NCBI GenBank assembly: GCA_902622825.1
Contig: CACNRH010000006.1
Coordinates: 1-45,183 of the forward strand
Source of the DNA: an uncultured Pelagibacteraceae bacterium
GTDB lineage: Bacteria > Pseudomonadota > Alphaproteobacteria > Pelagibacterales > Pelagibacteraceae
DNA length: 45,183 nt
Direction of reading: 5' to 3'
The notes under the pieces are model-generated. The model was not told the origin of the DNA and made no database searches. It saw nothing but the letters and a program-made list of their open reading frames with translations. The position numbers and the translations under genes were made by a program. Below are positions 1-10,104 of this stretch, piece after piece; positions within the stretch are counted from its first letter, which is position 1, and each line of letters starts with the position of its first letter.

Positions 1-680
1 TATATCCTGATTTGTTTCCTGGTCCGCTTGATGTTGGAATATATAAAAGGGCCAGAGAAAAAAAGATATGGTGTCTTGATATCATAGACATTCGAAATTA
101 CGCCAAGGACAAACATCAAACAGTTGATGATAAGCCTTATGGTGGTGGTAGTGGTATGGTTTTGAGGCCTGATGTCTTATCATCAGCTTTAGATAAGAAC
201 GTTGATTATTCAAAAGATAAAACTTTTTTCCTTTCTCCTAGAGGTAAAACTTTAAACCAGAATTTAGCAAAAAAATTTAGTGCAGAAAAATCTTTAAATA
301 TTATTTGCGGACACTTTGAAGGCGTAGATCAAAGACTTTTGGACACAAGAAAAATTGAGGAGATAAGTGTAGGAGATTATATATTATCTGGCGGAGAGTC
401 AGCTTCCTTCGTTTTTTTAGATAGTGTGATTAGGTTATTGCCTGGTGTGTTAGGTAATAATAATTCAATTATAGAGGAAAGCTTTGAAAACGGCTTATTA
501 GAGTATCCGCAGTATACAAAGCCTGAAAAATGGGAAGAAAAAAGCCCTCCAGATGTGCTATTATCAGGAGACCATGGAAAAATTAAGGACTGGCGTTTAT
601 CTCAATCTGAGGCTATAACACGACGCCAGAGACCAGATCTTTGGAAAAAATATTTAAAAAAAAAAAATGAAAAACATTGA
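1..680 (+). CDS. trmD: tRNA (guanine37-N1)-methyltransferase TrmD, 5' end outside window
   Basis: TrmD methylates G37 next to the anticodon of tRNAs using S-adenosylmethionine, which prevents frameshifting. The reading frame is open from the first complete codon of the window (YPDLFPGP...), so the true start lies upstream and the TTG at 12 is not the start. Visible family motifs are PYGGGSGM (SAM/tRNA region), [11 protein letters not shown] and the trefoil-knot SAM loop GDYILSGGE, followed by the PGVLG and LLSGDH segments and a C-terminal RRQRPDLW. It overlaps rplS by 14 bp, matching the usual rpsP-rimM-trmD-rplS order, so the first two are expected just upstream. A run of twelve A residues covers the overlap. 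Confidence 0.96.
   Translation, partial: YPDLFPGPLDVGIYKRAREKKIWCLDIIDIRNYAKDKHQTVDDKPYGGGSGMVLRPDVLSSALDKNVDYSKDKTFFLSPRGKTLNQNLAKKFSAEKSLNIICGHFEGVDQRLLDTRKIEEISVGDYILSGGESASFVFLDSVIRLLPGVLGNNNSIIEESFENGLLEYPQYTKPEKWEEKSPPDVLLSGDHGKIKDWRLSQSEAITRRQRPDLWKKYLKKKNEKH
656..667 (+). repeat. Run of twelve A at the trmD-rplS overlap
   Basis: Twelve consecutive A residues end at the first base of the rplS ATG and lie inside the last codons of trmD. Long A runs are places where RNA polymerase can slip and where assemblies can be wrong by one base. It also gives the rplS start an unstructured, A-rich upstream region in place of a Shine-Dalgarno sequence. Confidence 0.8.
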
Positions 681-1206
681 AGAAATAAATAAAGCTGCAG
701 TCAAGAAAATATTGGAGTCAAAAAAAATTCCAGAATTTTCTCCTGGGGACACTATTAAAGTTGGCGTTAAGATTATTGAGGGTAAAAGAGAAAGAATTCA
801 GTATTTCGAGGGTGTCTGCATAGCTAAAAAAAATAGAGATCTCAATTCATCTTTCACAGTAAGAAAGATATCTTTTGGAGAGGGTGTTGAAAGAACATTT
901 GCTTTATACAGTCCTAATGTAAGTTCAATTAAAGTCATTCGATCTGGTAAGGTAAGAAAAGCAAAGCTTTATTACCTTAGAGATAGAAAAGGTAAATCTG
1001 CTAGAATTGCTGAAAAAATAAAAAAGAAAATCGGTATAGACGTAGTTGTGAAAGAGGATATTAAAGAGGTTTTATCAACTTCTGAAAATGAGGAAAATAA
1101 AGTTGACCTCAAAGAAAAAAAAGAAGTTGAGAAAGGCACGGTTGCAGCCAAAAAAACAGCAACAAAAGAAAATGAAACAGACAAAAACTTGTCTGAAAAA
1201 AAATAA
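667..1206 (+). CDS. rplS: 50S ribosomal protein L19 with charged C-terminal tail
   Basis: L19 sits at the 30S-50S interface of the ribosome. The first ~115 residues carry the family fold: [26 protein letters not shown], the [16 protein letters not shown] block and [20 protein letters not shown]. At 179 aa it is longer than the ~115 aa E. coli protein because of a ~60-residue Lys/Glu-rich, low-complexity tail, which is likely disordered; similar tails occur in other alphaproteobacterial L19 proteins. The ATG lies inside the end of trmD, implying translational coupling. leuC follows after 10 bp. Confidence 0.96.
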   Translation: MKNIEEINKAAVKKILESKKIPEFSPGDTIKVGVKIIEGKRERIQYFEGVCIAKKNRDLNSSFTVRKISFGEGVERTFALYSPNVSSIKVIRSGKVRKAKLYYLRDRKGKSARIAEKIKKKIGIDVVVKEDIKEVLSTSENEENKVDLKEKKEVEKGTVAAKKTATKENETDKNLSEKK

Positions 1207-1216
1207 TCATTAACTT

Positions 1217-2614
1217 ATGCCTAAAACTCTATACGATAAAATATGGGAAGACCATTTAGTCCATGCTCAGAAAGATGGAACGTCTCTTCTTTATGTAGAT
1301 AGACATCTAATTCATGAAGTTACAAGCCCTCAAGCATTTGAAGGATTAAGACTAAACAACAGAAAAGTTAGAAAGCCAGAACTAACGCTTGCTGTTGCTG
1401 ATCATAATGTTCCAACTACTGATAGATCTAAAGGTATATCAGATATGGACTCAAAAATACAAGTTGATACTTTAAGAGAAAATTGTAAAGAATTTGGTGT
1501 CAAACTTTTTGACATGAACGATAAGAGACAAGGTATTGTTCATATTATTGGTCCTGAGCAAGGTTTTACTCAACCAGGAAATGTTATTGTTTGCGGCGAT
1601 AGTCATACAGCAACGCACGGCGCATTCGGAGCTTTAGCTTTTGGTATAGGCACATCTGAGGTTGAACATGTTTTAGCTACACAAACATTAATACAAAAAA
1701 AATCAAAAAATTTAAGAATTAGTGTCGAGGGAAAACTTCCGGTCGGCGTTACAGCTAAAGATGTGATTTTAAAAATTATTGGGACTATAGGTACAGCCGG
1801 AGGAACTGGTTTTGTCGTAGAGTATGCAGGTGAAGTCATTAGAAATTTATCCATGGAGGAAAGGATGACAATTTGCAATATGACTATTGAAGCCGGAGCT
1901 AGAGCAGGCCTAATCGCACCAGACGAGAAAACATTTAATTATTTAAAAAATAGACCCATGTCTCCAAAAGAAAAAAATTGGAATTTAGCAATTACAAATT
2001 GGAAAAATTTAAAATCGGATGAAAATTGTAAGTTTGATAAGGAGGTTTTAATAAAAGCTGAAGAAATTGAACCTCTTGTAACCTGGGGAACATCTCCGCA
2101 AGATGTTTCTCCAATAACAGGTCAAGTTCCTGACCCAGATAAAATTAAAGACAAAGAAAAAAGAGAGGCATTACACAGATCTCTAAAATACATGGGATTA
2201 AATGCTAATATGAAAATTACAGATATTAAAATTGATAAGGTTTTTATAGGGAGCTGCACTAATGGAAGGATTGAAGATTTAAGAGAAGCAGCTAAAAAAT
2301 TAAAAGGCAAAAAAATAGCTCAGCATGTGCAAGCTATGGTAGTTCCAGGCTCTGGATTGGTAAAAACTCAGGCAGAGCAAGAGGGCTTGGATAAAATTTT
2401 TATAAATTCTGGTTTTGAATGGAGAGAACCTGGATGTTCTATGTGTTTGGCGATGAATGCAGATAAACTTAATCCTCAGGAAAGGTGCGCATCTACTTCA
2501 AACCGAAACTTTGAAGGTCGGCAAGGAAGAGGTGGAAGAACTCATTTAGTAAGTCCTGCGATGGCTGTTGCAGCAGCAATCAAAGGTCACTTAGCAGATG
2601 TAAGGGAAATTTAA
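1217..2614 (+). CDS. leuC: 3-isopropylmalate dehydratase large subunit
   Basis: LeuC with LeuD isomerises 2-isopropylmalate to 3-isopropylmalate in leucine synthesis, using a [4Fe-4S] cluster. The three cluster cysteines are visible: Cys347 in GSCTNGR and Cys407/Cys410 in PGCSMC. Aconitase-superfamily motifs [23 protein letters not shown] and the C-terminal [18 protein letters not shown] are also present. At 465 aa it is full length for the bacterial family. It abuts leuD with no gap. leuA is not in the window, so the first committed step must be encoded elsewhere. Confidence 0.97.
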   Translation: MPKTLYDKIWEDHLVHAQKDGTSLLYVDRHLIHEVTSPQAFEGLRLNNRKVRKPELTLAVADHNVPTTDRSKGISDMDSKIQVDTLRENCKEFGVKLFDMNDKRQGIVHIIGPEQGFTQPGNVIVCGDSHTATHGAFGALAFGIGTSEVEHVLATQTLIQKKSKNLRISVEGKLPVGVTAKDVILKIIGTIGTAGGTGFVVEYAGEVIRNLSMEERMTICNMTIEAGARAGLIAPDEKTFNYLKNRPMSPKEKNWNLAITNWKNLKSDENCKFDKEVLIKAEEIEPLVTWGTSPQDVSPITGQVPDPDKIKDKEKREALHRSLKYMGLNANMKITDIKIDKVFIGSCTNGRIEDLREAAKKLKGKKIAQHVQAMVVPGSGLVKTQAEQEGLDKIFINSGFEWREPGCSMCLAMNADKLNPQERCASTSNRNFEGRQGRGGRTHLVSPAMAVAAAIKGHLADVREI

Positions 2615-3211
2615 ATGGAAAAATTTAAAGAAATAAAAAGTATTCCAGCGCATCTTCCAATAATTAATATCGATACGGACATGATTATTCCTAAACAATT
2701 TTTGAAAACAATTAAAAGAACAGGTTTAGGTAAAAATCTTTTTTATGAGATGAGATACGATGAAAAAGGAAAATTAGTAAAAGATTTCATTTTAAATAAT
2801 GAACCTTATAAAAATTCAAAAATTCTTTTGGCTGGTAAAAATTTTGGATGCGGCTCGTCTAGAGAGCATGCGCCATGGGCTCTTCTAGACTTCGGTATAA
2901 GATGCGTAATTAGTCCAAGTTTTGCCGATATTTTTTATAATAATTGTTTTAAAAATGGTATCTTGCCGATTGTTTTAGAAGAAAAATTTATTAGAGAGCT
3001 TTCGGATTACAGCAAGAGAAAAGATGAAGTTTATGTTAATTTGCCTAACCAAGAAATCAAATATGGAAATAAGTTAATTAATTTTAAAATCGACGAATTT
3101 AAAAAAAAATGTTTGTTAGAGGGATTAGATGATATTGGACTTTCATTAAATAAGATAAAAGACATTGAAAAATATGAAAATACAACTCTTTCGTCAAAAC
3201 CTTGGATTTAA
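2615..3211 (+). CDS. leuD: 3-isopropylmalate dehydratase small subunit
   Basis: This swivelling-domain subunit completes the isopropylmalate isomerase with LeuC. The N-terminal block [16 protein letters not shown] and the central [17 protein letters not shown] loop, which carries substrate-binding Ser/Arg residues, are textbook LeuD. The segment [20 protein letters not shown] follows. Length (198 aa) matches the ~200 aa proteobacterial form. The ATG begins immediately after the leuC stop. The protein ends just before leuB; its last codons overlap a TTG that is not the leuB start. Confidence 0.97.
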   Translation: MEKFKEIKSIPAHLPIINIDTDMIIPKQFLKTIKRTGLGKNLFYEMRYDEKGKLVKDFILNNEPYKNSKILLAGKNFGCGSSREHAPWALLDFGIRCVISPSFADIFYNNCFKNGILPIVLEEKFIRELSDYSKRKDEVYVNLPNQEIKYGNKLINFKIDEFKKKCLLEGLDDIGLSLNKIKDIEKYENTTLSSKPWI

Positions 3212-3213
3212 TA

Positions 3214-4317
3214 ATGGGAAAATCTAAAAGAAAGTTTTTATTGTTACCCGGTGATGGAATTGGACCTGAGGTAGTAAGAGAAGCTAAAAAAATTATAGAG
3301 TGGTTTAATAAGCATAAGTCTTTGGACTTTGATGTGGATCAAGAGCTCATAGGTGGAGCATCAATAGATAAAAATAAAATACCTATTACAGACGAAGTAT
3401 TTTATAAATCTTTAGAATGCGATGCTGTGGTAGTGGGTGCTTGTGGTGGACCGAAATGGGATAATTTGGAATTTTCAAAAAAACCTGAACGAGCATTATT
3501 AAAATTAAGAAAAGAATTAAAGTTATTTGCAAACTTACGACCCGCAATATGTTTCAAGCAGTTAGTAGACTCTTCAACTTTAAAACCTGAGGTCGTAACG
3601 GGACTAGATATTATGATAGTGCGTGAACTCACAGGAGGTATTTACTTTGGTGAACCTAGAGGTATTGAGCCGATTAAAAATAATGAGAGAAAAGGAATAA
3701 ATACTCATACTTACACTACAACTGAAATTCAAAGGATTGCCAAAACAGCTTTTGAATTGGCAAAGAAAAGAAAAAATAAAGTTACATCTTGCGAAAAATC
3801 TAATGTCATGGAAGCAGGAGTTCTTTGGAGAGAAGAAGTACAAGCTTTAAAAGATAAAGATTTTAAAGATATTGAATTGCAGCATATGCTTGCAGATAAC
3901 TGTGCAATGCAATTATTGCGAAACCCAAAACAATTTGATGTAATTTTAGCCGACAATCTTTTTGGAGACATGTTATCCGACGAGGCTGCTATGTTAACTG
4001 GTTCTTTAGGTTTGTTACCATCGGCTTCATTAGGCTCAAGAGACAAAAATGGTAAAATGAGATCATTATATGAGCCAGTGCACGGCTCCGCACCTGATAT
4101 TGCAGGTAAAAATATCGCTAATCCAATTGCAACTATCTTAAGTTTATCAATGGCCTTTAGATATTCCTTAGATTTAGACAAAGAAGCAGATTCCTTGGAT
4201 CAAGCTGTGCAACTAGTTTTGGATGAGGGTTTAAGAACAAAAGACATTATATCAAAAGGAAAAAAAGAAGTTACGACCTCTCAAATGGGAGATGCAATTA
4301 TTTCGAAATTAAAATAA
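3214..4317 (+). CDS. leuB: 3-isopropylmalate dehydrogenase
   Basis: LeuB oxidises and decarboxylates 3-isopropylmalate to 2-oxoisocaproate with NAD+, the step before the final transamination to leucine. Family motifs are [11 protein letters not shown] near the N terminus, LFANLRPA with the substrate arginine, [55 protein letters not shown] and the NAD loop [17 protein letters not shown]. The frame extends upstream to a TTG at 3202, but the ATG at 3214, two bases after the leuD stop, places the conserved [11 protein letters not shown] start properly. That gives 367 aa, the normal length. Confidence 0.97.
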   Translation: MGKSKRKFLLLPGDGIGPEVVREAKKIIEWFNKHKSLDFDVDQELIGGASIDKNKIPITDEVFYKSLECDAVVVGACGGPKWDNLEFSKKPERALLKLRKELKLFANLRPAICFKQLVDSSTLKPEVVTGLDIMIVRELTGGIYFGEPRGIEPIKNNERKGINTHTYTTTEIQRIAKTAFELAKKRKNKVTSCEKSNVMEAGVLWREEVQALKDKDFKDIELQHMLADNCAMQLLRNPKQFDVILADNLFGDMLSDEAAMLTGSLGLLPSASLGSRDKNGKMRSLYEPVHGSAPDIAGKNIANPIATILSLSMAFRYSLDLDKEADSLDQAVQLVLDEGLRTKDIISKGKKEVTTSQMGDAIISKLK

Positions 4318-4327
4318 ATTAAAAGTT

Positions 4328-5314
4328 ATGAAATTAGCTATTATTGGCGCAACAGGAAATGTTGGAAGAAAGACAATTGAAATTTTAGAAAAATCAAAAT
4401 TAAAAATTGACAGTTTATTTCTTGTTGCATCAAAAAAAAGTGCCGGAAGTGAAATTAAATTTAAAGGTAAGACTTTGAGAGTTGTTGACTTACAGTCATA
4501 CGATTTTTCAAACGCTGAAATCACTTTTTTTGCTGCTGGTAGTAAAATCGCATCAGAGTATGTTCCTGTAGCATCCAAACAAACTATTGTGATTGATAAC
4601 TCCAAGTACTTTAGAATGGAAAAAAATGTGCCGTTAGTGGTAGCAGAAGTTAATTCAAATGCACTTAGCAAACATCAAAATATTATTGCTAATCCTAATT
4701 GCTCGACTATTCAATTAGCATTAGTGCTAAAACCATTACATGATAAATATAATATTAAAAGAGTGGTGGTTTCCACTTATCAAGCAGTTTCTGGCGCTGG
4801 CAAAGAGGCGATGGATGAACTTATATCTCAGACAAAAGAGTCGTTGGATGGAAAAAAATTAAAATCCCGTAATTTTACTAAACCAATTGCATTTAATGTT
4901 ATCCCACACATTGATAGTTTTGTTGAAGACGGATACACAAAAGAGGAGTGGAAAATGGAGCAAGAAACAAAAAAAATAATTGATAAAAGCATTAATGTTA
5001 CCGCGACTTGTGTGCGTGTACCAGTTAAAACTTCACATTCAGAGTCTGTGAACATAGAATTTAGTAGTCAGATTAATATCGATGACGTAAAAAAGATTAT
5101 TAGTAATACACCTGGTTGCAAAGTATTAGACCGTCATGAGGACGGCGGTTATATAACTCCTTTGGAGGCTGAAGGAGACTATACTACTTACATTTCAAGA
5201 ATTAGAAAAGACCGATCTAATGAGAGGGCAGTAAACTTATGGATTGTTTCAGATAATTTACTTAAGGGCGCAGCTTTAAATACTGTTCAAATCGCCGAAG
5301 AGTTAGTAAAATAA
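4328..5314 (+). CDS. asd: Aspartate-semialdehyde dehydrogenase
   Basis: Asd reduces aspartyl phosphate to aspartate semialdehyde with NADPH, the branch point to Lys/diaminopimelate, Met and Thr; metX and lysA in this window lie downstream in the pathway. The Rossmann start IIGATGNVGR, catalytic Cys125 in NPNCSTIQ, the TYQAVSGAGKEAMDEL block and the RVPVKTSHSESV substrate segment are all present. Length (328 aa) is slightly below the ~340-370 aa norm, without loss of a recognisable motif. It starts 10 bp after leuB and ends 6 bp before sdhC, so it probably shares a transcript with both. Confidence 0.96.
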   Translation: MKLAIIGATGNVGRKTIEILEKSKLKIDSLFLVASKKSAGSEIKFKGKTLRVVDLQSYDFSNAEITFFAAGSKIASEYVPVASKQTIVIDNSKYFRMEKNVPLVVAEVNSNALSKHQNIIANPNCSTIQLALVLKPLHDKYNIKRVVVSTYQAVSGAGKEAMDELISQTKESLDGKKLKSRNFTKPIAFNVIPHIDSFVEDGYTKEEWKMEQETKKIIDKSINVTATCVRVPVKTSHSESVNIEFSSQINIDDVKKIISNTPGCKVLDRHEDGGYITPLEAEGDYTTYISRIRKDRSNERAVNLWIVSDNLLKGAALNTVQIAEELVK

Positions 5315-5320
5315 ATAAAG

Positions 5321-5704
5321 ATGAATTATAATAAAAATCCTTTAACACCTCATTTGCAAGTCTACAAATGGCATATCTCATCTCTTTTGTCTATAACACA
5401 TAGAATAGTGGGAGTTATAAATTTTTTATCTATTATTCTTTTTTGCATATGGCTTATATTATATAAAATTGACCAAAGCTCGTTTCAATATATTGCAAAT
5501 TTTTTTACAACAAAGACAGGTAAATTTTTAATATTATCAATTTGCTGGTCTTACAGTTTTTTTATTTTAAACGAGATAAGACATTTGGCATGGGATTTAG
5601 GCTATGGATTTGAACTGAAAACTTCAAAAATATCAGGATTAGCCGTATTCTTTGGGTCATTTATTTTAACAATTATAATATTTTTTTCTGGGGCAAATAT
5701 CTAA
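5321..5704 (+). CDS. sdhC: Succinate dehydrogenase cytochrome b556 subunit-like membrane anchor, heme ligand absent
   Basis: SdhC is one of two membrane anchors of complex II and forms the ubiquinone site. It is 127 aa with three hydrophobic segments. The N-terminal PHLQVYKWHISSLLSITHRIVG box keeps the quinone-site Ser and the His-Arg pair. The second signature reads FFILNEIRHLAWDLG at residues 80-94. In families with heme it is of the form YHTWNGIRHLMWDLG (human), so the axial His is replaced by Phe81 and the Gly by Glu85. The rest of the motif is intact, which makes the alignment secure. The adjacent sdhD also lacks its heme His. Confidence 0.93.
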   Translation: MNYNKNPLTPHLQVYKWHISSLLSITHRIVGVINFLSIILFCIWLILYKIDQSSFQYIANFFTTKTGKFLILSICWSYSFFILNEIRHLAWDLGYGFELKTSKISGLAVFFGSFILTIIIFFSGANI

Positions 5705-6028
5705 ATGCACACTTCGACAAAAAAATGGATTTTCACCAAAATCAGTTCAGCAATTCTAATACCATTGAAGTTTTGGTTAATTCTTAACATCTCCTCAATA
5801 CTTCAAAATGATGCCTCTTTGATAATTGAATTTATGGCCTCTCAGCCATCAAAATTAATATTTTCACTTTTTTTAGTAGTTTTTTTCCTCTTTTTCTCTT
5901 TAACAATAAGTGAGATTTTTGAAGATTACATAAATAACGAAAAAATCAAAAATGTCGCAAATAAGTTCCTATATTTATTTGCTATTATAATTTTAATTCT
6001 TACATTATTTAGTATATATAACTTGTAA
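5705..6028 (+). CDS. sdhD: Succinate dehydrogenase hydrophobic anchor subunit, heme ligand absent
   Basis: This 107 aa, three-helix protein begins directly after the sdhC stop and lies 2 bp before sdhA, so position and hydrophobicity identify it as SdhD. The conserved quinone-site Asp-Tyr is present as EDY (residues 73-75). In E. coli the heme axial His71 lies 12 residues before that Tyr; here the same position is Phe63, in [13 protein letters not shown]. The only His in the whole protein is residue 2. The protein therefore appears unable to ligate heme b, in parallel with SdhC. Sequence divergence is high, so the call rests partly on context. Confidence 0.9.
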   Translation: MHTSTKKWIFTKISSAILIPLKFWLILNISSILQNDASLIIEFMASQPSKLIFSLFLVVFFLFFSLTISEIFEDYINNEKIKNVANKFLYLFAIIILILTLFSIYNL

Positions 6029-6030
6029 TT

Positions 6031-7806
6031 ATGAGAGCTTATAAAATAATAGATCATGAATATGATGTAGTAGTTTTAGGTGCCGGAGGTTCTGGTTTAA
6101 GAGCCGCTGTTGGATTATCTGAAGCTGGATTAAAGACAGCCTGTGTCTCGAAGGTCTTTCCAACAAGGAGTCACACTTCAGCTGCTCAAGGCGGAATATC
6201 TGCAGCTTTAGGCAACATGGGCGAAGATGACTGGAGATGGCACATGTACGATACAGTTAAAGGATCTGACTGGCTTGGTGATCAAGATGCAATTGAATAC
6301 TTGTGTAAGGAAGCACCAAGAGCGGTTGTCGAACTCGAGAAATACGGAGTTCCATTCAGCAGAACAGAAGACGGTAAAATTTATCAAAGACCTTTTGGAG
6401 GCATGACCAAAAATTACGGAAATGGAACAGCTCAAAGAACATGCGCTGCCGCTGATAGAACTGGTCACGCTATACTTCACACTTTATATGGGCAGGCTTT
6501 AAAACATCAGACAGAATTTTTTATTGAGTATTTTGCGCTAGACCTCATAATGAAAAATGGTGAATGCAAAGGAATTATTGCTTGGAACTTAAATGATGGA
6601 ACAATTCACAGATTTAGAGCTCATATGACTATTATTGCGACAGGAGGATATGGAAAGATATATTACTCGGCGACATCTGCCCATACATGCACAGGTGACG
6701 GCAATGCTATGGTCCTTAGAGCAGGCTTACCTCTTCAAGATATGGAATTTGTTCAGTTCCATCCAACTGGAATTTATGGTGTTGGCTGTTTAATTTCTGA
6801 AGGTGTTAGAGGAGAAGGTGGCTACTTGCTAAACTCTAAAGGTGAAAGGTTTATGGAGAGATATGCACCAAATGCTAAAGACTTAGCATCCAGAGATGTT
6901 GTTAGCAGGTCAATCGCAGTTGAAATTAATGAAGGCAGAGGAGTAGGTAAAGAAAAAGATCACGTACATTTACATCTGGACCATATAGATCCCAAAGTGA
7001 TTGACGAACGATTACCAGGTATTGCAGAGTCCGCTAAAACTTTTTCTGGAGTTGATGTAACTAAAGAGCCAATACCTGTAGTTCCAACAGTCCACTATAA
7101 CATGGGAGGAATACCAACAAATTATAAAGCAGAAGTTTTAACCTTAAATGGTGCGGAAAAGACAGTCGGTGGCTTAATGGCAATCGGAGAGGCCGCTTGT
7201 GTTTCAGTTCATGGAGCAAACAGATTAGGCTCAAACTCTCTCATAGACTTAGTTGTATTTGGAAGAGCTGCCGCAAAAAGAGCTTCAGAGCTTGTAAAAC
7301 CAGGAACACCACACGAAGAGGTGTCAGAGAGTGAAACTGACAAGTGTTTAGATAGATTTGATAAAATTAGAAATTCAAAAGGGAATACTAGAACTGCAGA
7401 TTTAAGGATATCAATGCAAAAGACAATGCAAAGTAAGTGTGCGGTTTTTAGAACAGAAAAGACTCTTAGAGAAGGTGTAGATGCTATTAGAGAACCATTT
7501 AGAGGCATGAGTGACATGTCGGTAAAAGATAAATCATTATTATTCAATACAGATTTAGTAGAATCACTGGAATTTGATAATCTAATTAGGCAAGCCATGA
7601 CAACAATGGATAGTGCTTATCACAGAAAAGAAAGTAGAGGAGCTCATGCCAGAGAAGATTATACTAAGAGAGATGACAAAAATTACATGAAGCATACTCT
7701 TGCTTGGCAAAAAGGCAACTCTGTTGATATAAAATATAGAGATGTTCACTCAAGAACTCTGACAAATGATGTTCAATACTTTCCACCGAAAGAGAGAGTT
7801 TATTAA
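6031..7806 (+). CDS. sdhA: Succinate dehydrogenase flavoprotein subunit
   Basis: SdhA oxidises succinate to fumarate on covalently bound FAD at the inner face of the cytoplasmic membrane. The dinucleotide-binding [14 protein letters not shown] is at residues 13-26. The FAD-attachment histidine is His48 in [10 protein letters not shown]. Dicarboxylate-binding segments [22 protein letters not shown] and the [11 protein letters not shown] block near the FAD are present. At 591 aa it is full length. It overlaps sdhB by one base (TAATG), implying coupled translation of the soluble subunits. Confidence 0.98.
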   Translation: MRAYKIIDHEYDVVVLGAGGSGLRAAVGLSEAGLKTACVSKVFPTRSHTSAAQGGISAALGNMGEDDWRWHMYDTVKGSDWLGDQDAIEYLCKEAPRAVVELEKYGVPFSRTEDGKIYQRPFGGMTKNYGNGTAQRTCAAADRTGHAILHTLYGQALKHQTEFFIEYFALDLIMKNGECKGIIAWNLNDGTIHRFRAHMTIIATGGYGKIYYSATSAHTCTGDGNAMVLRAGLPLQDMEFVQFHPTGIYGVGCLISEGVRGEGGYLLNSKGERFMERYAPNAKDLASRDVVSRSIAVEINEGRGVGKEKDHVHLHLDHIDPKVIDERLPGIAESAKTFSGVDVTKEPIPVVPTVHYNMGGIPTNYKAEVLTLNGAEKTVGGLMAIGEAACVSVHGANRLGSNSLIDLVVFGRAAAKRASELVKPGTPHEEVSESETDKCLDRFDKIRNSKGNTRTADLRISMQKTMQSKCAVFRTEKTLREGVDAIREPFRGMSDMSVKDKSLLFNTDLVESLEFDNLIRQAMTTMDSAYHRKESRGAHAREDYTKRDDKNYMKHTLAWQKGNSVDIKYRDVHSRTLTNDVQYFPPKERVY

Positions 7807-8582
7807 TGGCTGAGTTTGGTCTTCCAACAAACTCTAAAATTCTTAAAGGCACATACTATAAAGATAAAACTGGATCTAAAAATATTAAAAAAGTAAATGT
7901 CTATCGCTGGAGTCCTGATGACAACACTAATCCACGAATTGATACCTTCGAGGTTGACATGGATAATTGTGGTCCTAAGGTTTTAGACATATTATTTAAG
8001 ATTAAAAATGAGATAGACTCTTCCTTAACCTTCAGAAGATCTTGTGCTCATGGTGTCTGTGGATCTTGTGCCATGAACGTAGATGGTATTAATACATTAT
8101 CCTGTATAAAATCTCATTCAGATATAAAAGGGGAGTTAAATATTTACCCACTTCCACATTTAAGAGTGGTAAAAGATTTAATAGGCGATCTGAGCAATCT
8201 TTACAAACAATATGAGTCAATCCAACCTTGGCTTAAAACTTCCAAGACCGATACTGAAAAAAAAGAGATAACACAATCTCAAAAGGATAGATCAAAACTA
8301 GACGGTTACTATGAATGCATTTTATGTGCTTGTTGCTCTACCTCCTGCCCAAGTTATTGGTGGAATGGTGATAAGTATTTAGGCCCAGCTGTTCTGCTTC
8401 AAGCTTACAGATGGATAAACGATAGTAGAGACGAAGATAAAGCAGAGAGATTAAAAAAAGTTGCGGATGAATTAAAGCTATACAGATGTCATACAATCAT
8501 GAACTGCACAAATTCTTGTCCAAAAGGACTTAATCCAGCGAAGGCAATTGCATCAATAAAGAAAATGCTTGCAACAGGTTAA
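7806..8582 (+). CDS. sdhB: Succinate dehydrogenase iron-sulfur subunit
   Basis: SdhB relays electrons from FAD through three Fe-S clusters to ubiquinone. The plant-type ferredoxin cysteines [10 protein letters not shown] plus a later Cys (about residues 79-99) bind [2Fe-2S]. [16 protein letters not shown] (about 171-186) and [14 protein letters not shown] (about 230-243) hold the [4Fe-4S] and [3Fe-4S] clusters. The quinone-site Trp (in YWW) and His (in CHT) are retained, so electron exit to quinone should work even though the membrane heme seems missing. Length (258 aa) is normal. Confidence 0.98.
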   Translation: MAEFGLPTNSKILKGTYYKDKTGSKNIKKVNVYRWSPDDNTNPRIDTFEVDMDNCGPKVLDILFKIKNEIDSSLTFRRSCAHGVCGSCAMNVDGINTLSCIKSHSDIKGELNIYPLPHLRVVKDLIGDLSNLYKQYESIQPWLKTSKTDTEKKEITQSQKDRSKLDGYYECILCACCSTSCPSYWWNGDKYLGPAVLLQAYRWINDSRDEDKAERLKKVADELKLYRCHTIMNCTNSCPKGLNPAKAIASIKKMLATG

Positions 8583-8603
8583 ATCCTTATTTATTCAACT
8601 ATT

Positions 8604-10097
8604 ATGAATTTAATTGAACATTTTGTAGGAGGTAAAAAGTTTTCAGGTAATTCAAAAAGACTTGGAAAAGTATTCAACCCCGCAACCGGCGAACAGACAT
8701 CGGAGGTTAAGCTTGCTTCAAAAATAGATTTAAACAAGACAGCAGAAATAGCTTTGGCAGCTTTTGAAAACTGGTCAAATAAACCTCCGTTACAAAGAGC
8801 TAGAGTCTTGTTTAAGTTTAAGGAATTAATTGAAAAAAATTCTGACGAATTGACTAAACTTATAGTTTCCGAACACGGAAAGGTTTTTGAAGATGCTAAA
8901 GGCTCTTTAACAAGAGGCTTAGAAGTTGTCGAATACGCTTGCGGAATACCACAGATGTTAAAAGGAGAATTTACTGAAAATGTTGGAACAAACGTAGATA
9001 GTTGGTCGATAAGGCAGCCACTTGGAGTTTGTGCAGGTATAACTCCATTTAATTTTCCAGCAATGGTACCCATGTGGATGTTTCCGATGGCCATAGCCTG
9101 TGGGAATACTTTTATTTTAAAACCTTCTGAGAAAGATCCTTCATGCTCAGTTAGATTAGCAGAATTATTCAGTGAAGCGGGACTGCCTGACGGTGTATTA
9201 AACATTGTAAACGGAGACAAAGAAGTTGTAGATGCGATAATTGAAAATAAGAATATTTCAGCAGTTAGCTTTGTAGGATCGACGCCAATAGCAAAATATA
9301 TTTATGAAAATTGTGCAAAAAATGAAAAGAGAGTCCAGGCTCTTGGAGGAGCTAAAAATCATTGCGTAGTCATGCCAGATTGTGATTTAGATCAAGCTGT
9401 AAACGGTTTAATGGGTGCAGCATATGGATCTGCTGGCGAAAGATGCATGGCTCAGTCTGTGGCAGTTGCAGTTGGAAGTATCGGAGATAAACTCGTTGAA
9501 AACCTATCTAAAAAAGTTGAAGCACTTAAAGTTGGTCCGGGCATGGATAAAAAATCTGAAATGGGCCCTTTAGTAACAAATGAACATCTTCAAAAGGTAA
9601 AAGGCTATGTGGATCTAGGAGTAAAAGAGGGAGCCAATTTAGTAGTGGATGGTAGAAACTTAAAACTTCAAGGTTACGAGAATGGTTTTTATATGGGTGG
9701 ATGTTTATTTGATAAAGTTAAAAAGGATATGAGGATTTATAAAGAAGAAATTTTTGGGCCGGTTTTATCCGTTGTTAGAGCAAAAAATTTTGAAGAAGCA
9801 TTGAATTTAGTAAATGACCATGAATTTGGAAATGGCGTAAGTATATTTACCAGAGATGGAGATGCTGGAAGAACATTTTCTTCAAAAGCAAAAATCGGAA
9901 TGGTTGGGATAAATATTCCTATCCCAGTACCAATGGCATTCCACAGCTTTGGAGGTTGGAAAAGGTCGCTTTTTGGAGATCAGCATATGCATGGTCCGGA
10001 GGGCGTTAGATTTTATACAAAATTAAAAACCATAACTTCTAGATGGCCATCTGGCTCTGTAACAGATCCAGAATTTACAATGCCAACTATGAAATAA
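8604..10097 (+). CDS. mmsA: Methylmalonate-semialdehyde dehydrogenase (CoA-acylating)
   Basis: MmsA converts malonate or methylmalonate semialdehyde to acetyl-CoA or propionyl-CoA with NAD+ and CoA, in valine, thymine and inositol catabolism. It is a 497 aa aldehyde dehydrogenase with the catalytic Cys281 in SAGERCMA, the [14 protein letters not shown] segment, [26 protein letters not shown] and the C-terminal [18 protein letters not shown] typical of the MmsA subfamily. These subfamily features make it more specific than a generic aldehyde dehydrogenase. It sits between sdhB (21 bp) and mdh (7 bp), so its product enters the adjacent TCA cycle. Confidence 0.94.
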   Translation: MNLIEHFVGGKKFSGNSKRLGKVFNPATGEQTSEVKLASKIDLNKTAEIALAAFENWSNKPPLQRARVLFKFKELIEKNSDELTKLIVSEHGKVFEDAKGSLTRGLEVVEYACGIPQMLKGEFTENVGTNVDSWSIRQPLGVCAGITPFNFPAMVPMWMFPMAIACGNTFILKPSEKDPSCSVRLAELFSEAGLPDGVLNIVNGDKEVVDAIIENKNISAVSFVGSTPIAKYIYENCAKNEKRVQALGGAKNHCVVMPDCDLDQAVNGLMGAAYGSAGERCMAQSVAVAVGSIGDKLVENLSKKVEALKVGPGMDKKSEMGPLVTNEHLQKVKGYVDLGVKEGANLVVDGRNLKLQGYENGFYMGGCLFDKVKKDMRIYKEEIFGPVLSVVRAKNFEEALNLVNDHEFGNGVSIFTRDGDAGRTFSSKAKIGMVGINIPIPVPMAFHSFGGWKRSLFGDQHMHGPEGVRFYTKLKTITSRWPSGSVTDPEFTMPTMK

Positions 10098-10104
10098 TTT
10101 ATAC

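Noticed and set aside
3729-4181. 150-codon open frame on the minus strand inside leuB
   Set aside because: It lies wholly within a well-supported gene on the other strand, has no recognisable domain, and its composition is that expected of an antisense shadow.
8591-9220. 209-codon minus-strand frame across the start of mmsA
   Set aside because: Antisense to a clear aldehyde dehydrogenase; no domain, no ribosome-binding site.
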